A program made the translations under genes and the position numbers. From Fidelibacterota bacterium (GTDB lineage Bacteria; Fidelibacterota; Marinisomatia; SCGC-AAA003-L08; D37C17): a stretch of DNA of 34,471 nt. The DNA is taken from positions 1 to 34,471 of the forward strand of contig SCKP01000018.1 of NCBI GenBank assembly GCA_004124405.1, given 5' to 3'. A model generated the notes under the pieces. That model did not search any database, had not been told where the DNA came from, and saw nothing but the letters and a program-made list of their open reading frames with translations. Every line of letters starts with the position of its first letter. Within the stretch, counting starts at the first letter, position 1. This document shows, piece by piece, positions 28,096 through 34,471 of the stretch.

Positions 28096-29838
28096 CTACA
28101 TTGAAAGTGAACCTTTTCGGAAATCAGTCTTCCCGATTCGTACATTCACCACCGTTGGTTTTCCCGATTGAGCAGACTTTTTTGCCTGGATTAGAATATC
28201 GTCAATTTGATTTTCATTATCAATAAAATATCCCGCCCCCCCCAATGCTTCTACTGCTTTGTGGTATTCAGTGGGCGCCAATTCAGTACTTACTGCAGAT
28301 CCCAGAATGTCTACTTGATCCCGGGCAATTTGTGTCCAGCCTGCATCATTACCAATTACTGCAATTACCGGAATCTTATGGCGCACAAACGTGTCAAATT
28401 CCATAAGGGAATACCCGAATGCGCCATCGCCATAAATTGCCCAAACCACCGAATCTGGATGGGTGAGCTTAGCCCCTAAAATAAATCCTGCACCAACACC
28501 CAGCGTACCAAACACTCCCGGGTCTAACCAGCCTGTGAATGAGCAAGGCTGTAGAATATAGGATGCGGTAGCAACAAAATCGCCGCCATCTGCCACAATT
28601 ATATCGCCCTCCTGAATATGCTTATTTATTGATAGACATAACTTCATAGGATTAACAAATTCTGTAGAAATATTAGACTGATCAATTATCTCTGCTTGTC
28701 TTTTATCATTTCTAATTGCTATCTGCTCATGCCAGTTTCCCCATTTTTTATTAGAATTATTTTTCTTTGAATTGCTCCAATTAATGAGAAATGAACCTGG
28801 GGAAATGAGAACACCTTTTGCAGGTCGGCGGTTTAAGTACATATCATTTCGGCTGAGATTAATAGAAATAATTTTTGCCTTATGATTTATTACGCGGCCA
28901 TAATCCAGGCGAAAATCACAGGGAACTCCAGCCAAAATAACCACATCTGCTCCTTTTAAAGCTTTTGTCCGTTCATGGCGAAAAATAGGTAAATTGGTTT
29001 TAGAGAGAAGTCCTCGTGCCATGCCGGAAACAAAGGTGGGGATGTTCAATATTTGTACCGCATTTGCTAAATTTTCACATTTTTCTGGATTTAGCATAGC
29101 TTGACTGCCAATAAGCAGTACTGGTTTTTCTGCAGATTGAAGCATTTTAGAGACTCTTTGAATATGCAAAGATGTATTTTGAATAGCTTCAATTTTAGTG
29201 TTTTTTGGGAAGGATTTATTTTTATCTTTAAAAATACGATTGACATTCCAAGTCAGGTATTGAGTCATCCACCAGGGCATAGATTTGCCACTGGATTTTA
29301 AGCCATACCACTCTCTTACCAATGACTCAGGATAGAGCAAATCCACAGGAATTTCTAAATAAACGGGACCGGGTACTCCAGAGGTGGCTGTTGAAATTGC
29401 TTCCTCCAGCGACGGCTTCAAATCTTTCACCCGTTTAATTGTTTTGGCATATTTTGTGATAGATTCCACCACTGATAAATGGTCAATATCCTGGAGGCTT
29501 CCTCTACCTTTCAGAACTGTGGCAGCCGCCCCACCTAAAATGAGGACTGGAATTTGAGCCATCTGTGCATTCTTTATCGCAGTGATGGAATTGGTCAATC
29601 CCGGACCTGCAGTAACAACGGCAACACCAATGGTCCCTGATAACCGTGAAATAGAATCGGCAGCAAATACTGCGGTGGATTCATGACGAACATCTATTAC
29701 CCGAATGCCCAATTCATTACATCCTGTTAAAATGGGAGAAATATGTCCCCCACAAAGGGTGAAAATCCATTTTACATTATGCCTGGAAAGAACTTCTGCA
29801 ATGGAATTTCCACCATGTTTTTCAACACTTTTATTCAA
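28096..29838 (-). CDS. ILVBL/2-hydroxyacyl-CoA-lyase-like thiamine-diphosphate enzyme
   Basis: A TPP-dependent enzyme of 580 residues in the acetolactate-synthase superfamily. Catalytic Glu53 lies in [14 protein letters not shown]. The TPP-binding motif runs from GDG (470-472) to Asn497 (GNDAGW). From memory, the N-terminal stretch with GGHISPIL and the final [13 protein letters not shown] follow animal ILVBL (HACL2) more closely than IlvB. ILVBL cleaves 2-hydroxy-acyl-CoA to an aldehyde and formyl-CoA. The isolated position, with no ilvN or other branched-chain gene, supports a non-IlvB role. The start is TTG, overlapping the RNase Z-like stop by 3 bases. Acetolactate synthase remains a fallback. 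Confidence 0.85.
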   Translation of the reverse strand: MNKSVEKHGGNSIAEVLSRHNVKWIFTLCGGHISPILTGCNELGIRVIDVRHESTAVFAADSISRLSGTIGVAVVTAGPGLTNSITAIKNAQMAQIPVLILGGAAATVLKGRGSLQDIDHLSVVESITKYAKTIKRVKDLKPSLEEAISTATSGVPGPVYLEIPVDLLYPESLVREWYGLKSSGKSMPWWMTQYLTWNVNRIFKDKNKSFPKNTKIEAIQNTSLHIQRVSKMLQSAEKPVLLIGSQAMLNPEKCENLANAVQILNIPTFVSGMARGLLSKTNLPIFRHERTKALKGADVVILAGVPCDFRLDYGRVINHKAKIISINLSRNDMYLNRRPAKGVLISPGSFLINWSNSKKNNSNKKWGNWHEQIAIRNDKRQAEIIDQSNISTEFVNPMKLCLSINKHIQEGDIIVADGGDFVATASYILQPCSFTGWLDPGVFGTLGVGAGFILGAKLTHPDSVVWAIYGDGAFGYSLMEFDTFVRHKIPVIAVIGNDAGWTQIARDQVDILGSAVSTELAPTEYHKAVEALGGAGYFIDNENQIDDILIQAKKSAQSGKPTVVNVRIGKTDFRKGSLSM

Positions 29839-30581
29839 ATTTCAACCCTCTCCGCAAAAACAATACAGGATTTACCATTCCAAATCCATTCCTGTACATC
29901 TCTATCTGTTAAGCGTTGGCTGAAGTGGGTGAGAATAAGACGCTTAACCTTGGCTTCGTCAGCAATTTCCATGGCTTGAATTTCTGTGGTATGGAAATGT
30001 TCTTTGGCTTTTTCTCTCATGTGATGGGTAAATGTTGCCTCATGAATAAGCACATCTGCATTTTCAGCCAGTTTAACTGCATTTGAATTAGGAAGGGTAT
30101 CCGTAATAAATACCAAATATTTTCCGCCATCAGAAATTCTATATCCCCAACAAGGGATTTTATGTTTCATTTCTAAAGCATGAATTTTAATGTCATCCTG
30201 AATAACTAATTGGTTATTTATTGAGATATCAATCCATTGTAAATCTTGATTATTTGATAAACCGGAATGCCGATAACAATCCTCAAAATATTCCTTTAGT
30301 TGAGGAGGTCCAATGAGTGTTAAGGTTGAATCAATGCCAAATAATTTTCGATAGAATAAAAGGGGTATGAGTCCCCCAATATGGTCCGGATGCATGTGTG
30401 TAATAAGGATATATTTTAAGTTTTTCCATTTGTAGCCTGCTTTCTGCCAGCGAAGGTAACTGCCCTCGCCACAATCAATCATTACATCATAATTGGCAGT
30501 GGAAACCATTACACAGGTAACACCCCGATCTTGTGTAGGAACTCCACCGGAATATCCAATAATTTGGAATGATTGCAGCAT
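29835..30581 (-). CDS. RNase Z-like metallo-beta-lactamase fold protein
   Basis: A 248-residue metal-dependent hydrolase, probably tRNA 3'-processing RNase Z or a close phosphodiesterase. The zinc motif THMHPDH has His62, His64, Asp66 and His67. Later ligands appear in ITDTLP, LIHEATF, HFHTTEIQA and LTHFSQR. The N-terminus QIIGYSGGVPTQDRGVTCV corresponds to the G-[TS]-[GS]-x-G-x-P region of RNase Z. The protein is shorter than E. coli RNase Z (about 305) and lacks a clear long exosite insertion. Its ATG overlaps the release-factor-like stop by one base. Confidence 0.84.
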   Translation of the reverse strand: MLQSFQIIGYSGGVPTQDRGVTCVMVSTANYDVMIDCGEGSYLRWQKAGYKWKNLKYILITHMHPDHIGGLIPLLFYRKLFGIDSTLTLIGPPQLKEYFEDCYRHSGLSNNQDLQWIDISINNQLVIQDDIKIHALEMKHKIPCWGYRISDGGKYLVFITDTLPNSNAVKLAENADVLIHEATFTHHMREKAKEHFHTTEIQAMEIADEAKVKRLILTHFSQRLTDRDVQEWIWNGKSCIVFAERVEI

Positions 30582-30937
30582 TAGTCGTCCATTCTTGGTC
30601 TTTGCCGAAATTGTTTTTTTTGAGATTGTTTTTTTTTAGTTTCCAAAATTTTTACTTTTGCTGAACGGGGTTTTTTGGTGGGAATTCTTTTCGGCGGTCG
30701 ATAATTTAATATCTCCAGTTTTTCCCTGATTTGGATGAGACATTTTCGTTTATTTTGGAGTTGGCTGCGTTCATCCTGGCAGGTGACAACCGTACCAGAT
30801 GGGAGATGGGTCATGCGTACTGCAGACTCCGTTTTGTTTAGATGCTGACCGCCCTTTCCCCCAGCCCTGAAAGTATCCACATTACATTCTTTAAGGAGGT
30901 CTTCATCGGAGTCCGGTATATGAAACGGATCGCTCAT
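30581..30937 (-). CDS. Class I release-factor-like protein with GGQ motif
   Basis: A small protein of 118 residues with the peptidyl-tRNA-hydrolysing domain of release factors: [20 protein letters not shown], with Gly29-Gly30-Gln31. The tail (about 78-118) is very basic ([17 protein letters not shown]). It lacks the codon-recognition domains, so it resembles ArfB/ICT1-type rescue factors, which use a basic tail in the empty mRNA channel. The N-terminal [12 protein letters not shown] differs from canonical ArfB, and many bacteria carry this as an 'RF-like' family of unproven role. It is 18 nt from the algH stop. Confidence 0.86.
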   Translation of the reverse strand: MSDPFHIPDSDEDLLKECNVDTFRAGGKGGQHLNKTESAVRMTHLPSGTVVTCQDERSQLQNKRKCLIQIREKLEILNYRPPKRIPTKKPRSAKVKILETKKKQSQKKQFRQRPRMDD

Positions 30938-30955
30938 TTAGAATGAAACCTTGTT

Positions 30956-31504
30956 TTAGGCAAGTCCGGCAGAACCGCCCAAATCTAAAATATCAATACC
31001 AAATTTTGAGGCAGCTTTTTGCCATTTGTCCGAATTTGGAAAAGAAAATATAAATTTGTCATCGGCTGGCATAAGAAGCCAATCGCCATTTTCAATTTCC
31101 CTTTCAATTTGACCTTTCCCCCAGCCTGCATATCCAAACGAAAATCGAAATTCGCCGGGTCCATCCCCATTTTTTAAATCAGCGATAATTTTTTTATTTG
31201 AAGTGAGGGCAACAGATTTTGAAATAGATAAGGTACCTTCAATATTATAGCCTGCGTCATGGAGAATTAGACCCATTTCAAGATTTACGGGTCCACCAAA
31301 ATAAATTTCTGGCGCTGGATTAATATCAGCTAACCCCGCTTGCTGAATAATATCCGCAGCATTTTCGGAAATCATCGGCTTATTAATAATCAAACCCATG
31401 GATCCATCCTTATCATGTTCACAGATATAAATCAGACTTTTTGAGAAAATCGGATCATTCATATGCGGCATGGATATAATAAAATGATTAGAGAAACTTT
31501 TCAT
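30956..31504 (-). CDS. YqgE/AlgH family protein
   Basis: A 182-residue member of the UPF0301/DUF179 family, whose molecular function is not established. Family features: HFIISMPHMNDPIFSKSLIY near the N-terminus, then EHDKDGSMGLIINKPM, IYFGGPVNLEMGLILH, and FRFSFGYAGWGKGQIEREIE followed by GDWLLMPAD. Length is typical. It is the first gene of the six-gene minus-strand operon and is divergent from sfsA, with 45 bp between the starts, so both promoters must lie in or near that short gap. Confidence 0.94.
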   Translation of the reverse strand: MKSFSNHFIISMPHMNDPIFSKSLIYICEHDKDGSMGLIINKPMISENAADIIQQAGLADINPAPEIYFGGPVNLEMGLILHDAGYNIEGTLSISKSVALTSNKKIIADLKNGDGPGEFRFSFGYAGWGKGQIEREIENGDWLLMPADDKFIFSFPNSDKWQKAASKFGIDILDLGGSAGLA

Positions 31505-31549
31505 ACTGTTAGTAAAATTAAACAGGTTCTATTCAATAAAAAGAGTGAA

Positions 31550-32251
31550 ATGAAATTAAATTATAGATTATTGGAAGCCCGTTTTATAGATCGGCCAAAT
31601 CGATTTCTCACACGAGCTGAGTTAAATGGAAAGATTGTGGAGAGCCATCTCCCTGATCCTGGCCGCTTGAAGGAATTGCTCAAACCGGGGGTAAAAATCC
31701 TGTTAAAACAGGAAAATGGAAAAAATCGTAAGACAAAATACTCCACTCAGGCAGTTTATGATGGGAATACGTTAATTTCTCTGAATACCCTTCTTCCAAA
31801 TAAATTTACAGAGCATTTGTTGTCAAAAAAGAAAATCGAATTTTTAAAAGAATGGCAGATCCATAAAAAGGAAGCGACTTACGGAAAACATCGGTTTGAT
31901 TTCCTGCTAAAAAATAATGATGAGTTTCTGTATCTGGAAGTAAAATCGGTAACTCTGGTTGAAAATGAAATAGCGAAATTCCCAGATGCAGTCACAGAAA
32001 GAGGGAGAAGTCATGTGGAGCATTTAGGTAAAATGGCTTTGGATGGCATTCGAACTATGGTGCTATTTGTAGTGCAGCGGCACGACGCAATATTATTTAA
32101 ACCGCAATGGGAACGGGATCCCAAATTTGGATCTGCATTATTTAAAGCACAGCAAAATGGTCTGGTGGTACGGGTTATCTATTTAAAAATGACGAAGAGT
32201 GAATTGCATTATTTAGGGGAAATCCCAGCTGAATTGAATCCGGAATCTTAA
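31550..32251 (+). CDS. sfsA: SfsA family protein (sugar fermentation stimulation)
   Basis: A 233-residue SfsA-family protein, described as DNA-binding in E. coli and having a PD-(D/E)XK-like nuclease fold. Features: RFIDRPNRFLTRAELNG, SHLPDPGRLKELLKPG, YGKHRFDFLLKNNDEFLYLE and VKSVTLVENEIAKFPDAVTE. The Asp, Glu and Lys of RFDF...LEVKSV fit the nuclease-like core. The ATG at 31550 gives the usual N-terminus (MKLNYRLLEARF). The frame stays open back to 31463, but that extension would overlap the divergent algH gene by 42 nt. It is followed by a lipoprotein gene 30 bp downstream. Confidence 0.95.
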   Translation: MKLNYRLLEARFIDRPNRFLTRAELNGKIVESHLPDPGRLKELLKPGVKILLKQENGKNRKTKYSTQAVYDGNTLISLNTLLPNKFTEHLLSKKKIEFLKEWQIHKKEATYGKHRFDFLLKNNDEFLYLEVKSVTLVENEIAKFPDAVTERGRSHVEHLGKMALDGIRTMVLFVVQRHDAILFKPQWERDPKFGSALFKAQQNGLVVRVIYLKMTKSELHYLGEIPAELNPES

Positions 32252-32281
32252 TTAACTTTTCTTTGTAAATTTCAGGTCTGT

Positions 32282-33793
32282 ATGTTACCTAAAATAAAAC
32301 AATTTCCCCTGATATTGATCCTGTTATTGCTTGGCTGTGCAGCACAAGGACCTGCAACTGGCGGTCCGGTTGACAAAAAGGGACCTGTAATCATTTCAAT
32401 TCAGCCTCAAAATGGATCTCTGGATATTACTACTGATCAGAAAATTACTCTAATTTTTGATGAACTCCTTGACCCTGTATCTATCCCGGCATCTATTCAA
32501 ATTGATTCTGACCTTGACTATAAACTGAAAATCCGCGGCAGGAAATTAATCATTTCCCCTGAAAATAATTGGCCTGAAAATGGAATTGTACGAATTAATC
32601 TGTCCAGAAAAATTAGAGATTATCAAAAAAATATGATGGACAAACCTATTCAGCTCATTTTCAGTACAGGGTTAGATATTCCTATTGGGGTCATTAAGGG
32701 TGAAATAATTGGAATTGATACAAAAAAACTGATTGAGGTTGGATTATTTGATTGGCCGCCATCTACTCAATCTATGTATATCCAAAAAGTTGAAGCTGAT
32801 GAAATGGGATCATTTCATTTCAGCGGAATTGAAAATGGGCGCTATGCAATTGTAGCCATTGAAGGTGTTATTTCAGACATTGAAAAACAGATTAGGAAAA
32901 AGAATTACGCCATGTTAACTTCCAATTATATAACAATATCATCAGATGAAAATGAAACAAAAGTTGAGATGTTTTTTTCTGAACCGGTAGAGAAATTGCA
33001 AATTATTTCTGTTGAAATGCAAAGCCAGTATTGTTGCCAATTGACTCTTGATGATAATAGTAAGGAATTAATGATAATTGATTCACTGCTTTCTCCGGGT
33101 GATTCAGTTTTTATAAACCTTGAAAAATCTAACCGATTAGAAGCTTACCAAGTCTTGGAATACTCGTTTATACTTCCTGAAATAATGGATACTTTAGCGC
33201 CCACATTAGCTCAATCATTTTTTGATACTGGCAAATTCAAATTGATATTTTCAGAACCAGTGAAATTGGATAGTAATGCTATAATTACAACCCATGATTC
33301 CATCAATATTCCCTTACCTTTCACCTTTGAAAATAACTTTTCCGTAGCTATTTTAAATCTCCCCGATTCCATTAATAAAATTCAAATTCTAGGAGATCAG
33401 ATTCAAGATTGGGCTGGAAATCACTTTGCTGATTCTTCCAAAACTGTGAGAATAACCCGGGATTCAAAAAAAGAAGAATTAATAATTGGAGGAAACATTC
33501 TGGGGTTTGTGAATTATGATGATAAATATCCTTTAAAGATTGTAGCCCATCAAATTGGGAGTGATTCATATTATTTTGCGGATGTTAATAATCATAAATT
33601 TGAATTTATAAATTTATCTTCTGGGCTATATGAATTATGGGGATATGAAGCACTCAATACTCTGGATGAAAATGTATACCATTCAGGTCTTTGGGATCCT
33701 TATCACCGTGCAGCAAAGTTTGCCATTTATCCCGATACGATCGATGTGAGAGCCCGCTGGGATGTTGAAGGTGTAAATATTAATTTTGAGTAA
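32282..33793 (+). CDS. Lipoprotein with N-terminal Ig-like (Big_5/SbsA-type) domain
   Basis: A predicted lipoprotein of 503 residues with lipobox LLLG-Cys19. The linker GPATGGPVDKKGPVI is typical of FCB-group lipoproteins. An SbsA-like Ig domain spans about 33-132 (SIQPQNGSLDITTDQKITLI followed by FDELLDP, ending LIFSTG). A transthyretin-like or carboxypeptidase-regulatory-like segment may follow at about 137-195 (MGSFHFSGIENGRYAIVAIE). A similar beta pattern occurs near the C-terminus (KFEFINLSSGLYELWGYEA). No catalytic motif is visible. It is probably an outer-membrane or surface structural protein. Confidence 0.8.
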   Translation: MLPKIKQFPLILILLLLGCAAQGPATGGPVDKKGPVIISIQPQNGSLDITTDQKITLIFDELLDPVSIPASIQIDSDLDYKLKIRGRKLIISPENNWPENGIVRINLSRKIRDYQKNMMDKPIQLIFSTGLDIPIGVIKGEIIGIDTKKLIEVGLFDWPPSTQSMYIQKVEADEMGSFHFSGIENGRYAIVAIEGVISDIEKQIRKKNYAMLTSNYITISSDENETKVEMFFSEPVEKLQIISVEMQSQYCCQLTLDDNSKELMIIDSLLSPGDSVFINLEKSNRLEAYQVLEYSFILPEIMDTLAPTLAQSFFDTGKFKLIFSEPVKLDSNAIITTHDSINIPLPFTFENNFSVAILNLPDSINKIQILGDQIQDWAGNHFADSSKTVRITRDSKKEELIIGGNILGFVNYDDKYPLKIVAHQIGSDSYYFADVNNHKFEFINLSSGLYELWGYEALNTLDENVYHSGLWDPYHRAAKFAIYPDTIDVRARWDVEGVNINFE

Positions 33794-33822
33794 ATTACAG
33801 TGTATAATAGGAGCTTAAATTT

Positions 33823-34471
33823 ATGTATCATGTTATTTTAGCGGGTGGATCCGGATCTAGGTTTTGGCCAAAAAGCAGGGTAGACAAACCCAAACAATTG
33901 TTAAAAATTCTGGGTGAAGAAACAATGATTCGGCTCACATACAACCGATTACGTGAAATAGCCGATTCGGACCACATATTCGTAGTTGCTTCTGATAACC
34001 TATCAAAATTAATTCATAATGATATTCCGGAAATACCCGAAGAAAATTTCATCATCGAACCATCAGGAAAAAATACTGCCCCGGCAATTGGGTTGGCAGC
34101 CTTGCATATTTTTAAACGAGATTCTAATGCAATAATGGGCGTGTATCCCGCAGATCATTTGATTGAAGGTGATTTGAAATTTAAACGCATTATTGCAAAA
34201 GCGCAGAAAATGGTGGAAAAAAAATCCTGCCTTATTACCATCGGAATTGAGCCCACCTATCCTGCAACCGGATATGGATATATTCAGTATGACTCAAATA
34301 AAGAGATGGATGTAAAAGGTATATACAAGGTTAAAACATTTGCTGAAAAGCCTGAAAAAGAAACGGCTGAAAAATTTGTCATCAGTGGTGAATTTTTATG
34401 GAACGCAGGAATGTTTGTTTGGAAAGCTGAAATTATTCTCCTCGAAATGAAGACCTTCATGTGTGAACTGC
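33823..34471 (+). CDS. Mannose-1-phosphate guanylyltransferase, 3'-truncated by the window edge
   Basis: The 5' 216 codons of a nucleotidyltransferase that makes GDP-mannose for surface polysaccharides. Motifs: the pyrophosphorylase signature AGGSGSRFWPKSRVDKPKQL, ENFIIEPSGKNTAPAIGLAA, the catalytic YPADHLI, the sugar-binding ATGYGYIQ and AEKPEKETAEKF, and FLWNAGMFVWKA. They fit the ManC/AlgA guanylyltransferase domain. Whether an isomerase domain follows cannot be seen. There is a good Shine-Dalgarno site, AGGAG (33809-33813), 9 nt before the ATG, and TATAAT at 33803-33808 just before it. Confidence 0.94.
   Translation, partial: MYHVILAGGSGSRFWPKSRVDKPKQLLKILGEETMIRLTYNRLREIADSDHIFVVASDNLSKLIHNDIPEIPEENFIIEPSGKNTAPAIGLAALHIFKRDSNAIMGVYPADHLIEGDLKFKRIIAKAQKMVEKKSCLITIGIEPTYPATGYGYIQYDSNKEMDVKGIYKVKTFAEKPEKETAEKFVISGEFLWNAGMFVWKAEIILLEMKTFMCEL

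Overview
The window looks like AT-rich chromosomal DNA from an uncultivated Gram-negative bacterium of the FCB/Bacteroidota-like superphylum. My best guess is Candidatus Marinimicrobia (Neomarinimicrobiota, SAR406). The clues are: (i) three secreted proteins ending in dockerin-like double EF-hand repeats; (ii) a lipoprotein carrying a Cys-rich 'CAGVFGGTA..DCNGVC' linker seen in that group; (iii) a Bacteroidota-style LptD-like outer-membrane protein and a 'GGPVDKKGP' Ig-like lipoprotein; (iv) few Shine-Dalgarno sites and several TTG starts. The taxonomic call is inference from memory of these families. I saw no phage, transposase, CRISPR array, rRNA or tRNA gene.

Layout. 1-2332: the end of an unrecognised gene and a MATE efflux pump. 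2333-3185: a gene-free stretch holding two about 88% identical 168-bp copies of an element that ends in an intrinsic terminator and carries CCTCCT motifs, with REP-like hairpins between the copies. 3186-6966: a secreted CE1/PHB-depolymerase-like esterase with dockerin, a convergent SDR oxidoreductase, and a DegP/DegQ-type periplasmic protease. 6967-7818: mostly non-coding, but with a small membrane-protein gene on the minus strand that is broken at a run of nine G, and a structured leader with an intrinsic terminator in front of an ABC-F ATPase (7819-9687). 9740-11185 (minus): a lipoprotein joining a c-type heme motif to a PHM/DBM-like copper monooxygenase domain. 11354-12691: NADP-type glutamate dehydrogenase.

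12817-22003 is a tight seven-gene plus-strand run: rarA, an lptD-like gene, a PTS IIA (ptsN-like) gene, hisS, thiI, exodeoxyribonuclease III and a TrmH-type methyltransferase. It combines replication-fork rescue, base-excision repair, outer-membrane assembly, and tRNA charging and modification. 22123-24219 holds a secreted dockerin-bearing trypsin-like protease and a DUF4920 lipoprotein.

On the minus strand, 31504 down to 26235 is a second compact operon: yqgE/algH, a GGQ release-factor-like gene, an RNase Z-like gene, an ILVBL/2-hydroxyacyl-CoA-lyase-like TPP enzyme, a membrane M28 peptidase and a START/SRPBCC lipid-binding protein. Below it are a secreted sphingomyelinase-like EEP phosphodiesterase and a dockerin beta-propeller protein. 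On the plus strand the window closes with sfsA, an Ig-like lipoprotein and the 5' part of a mannose-1-phosphate guanylyltransferase.

The most interesting items are the duplicated CU-rich terminator element (candidate sRNA or UTR family), the G9-interrupted membrane-protein gene, the structured leader before the ABC-F gene, the heme/copper monooxygenase lipoprotein, and the ILVBL-like enzyme beside lipid-related genes.
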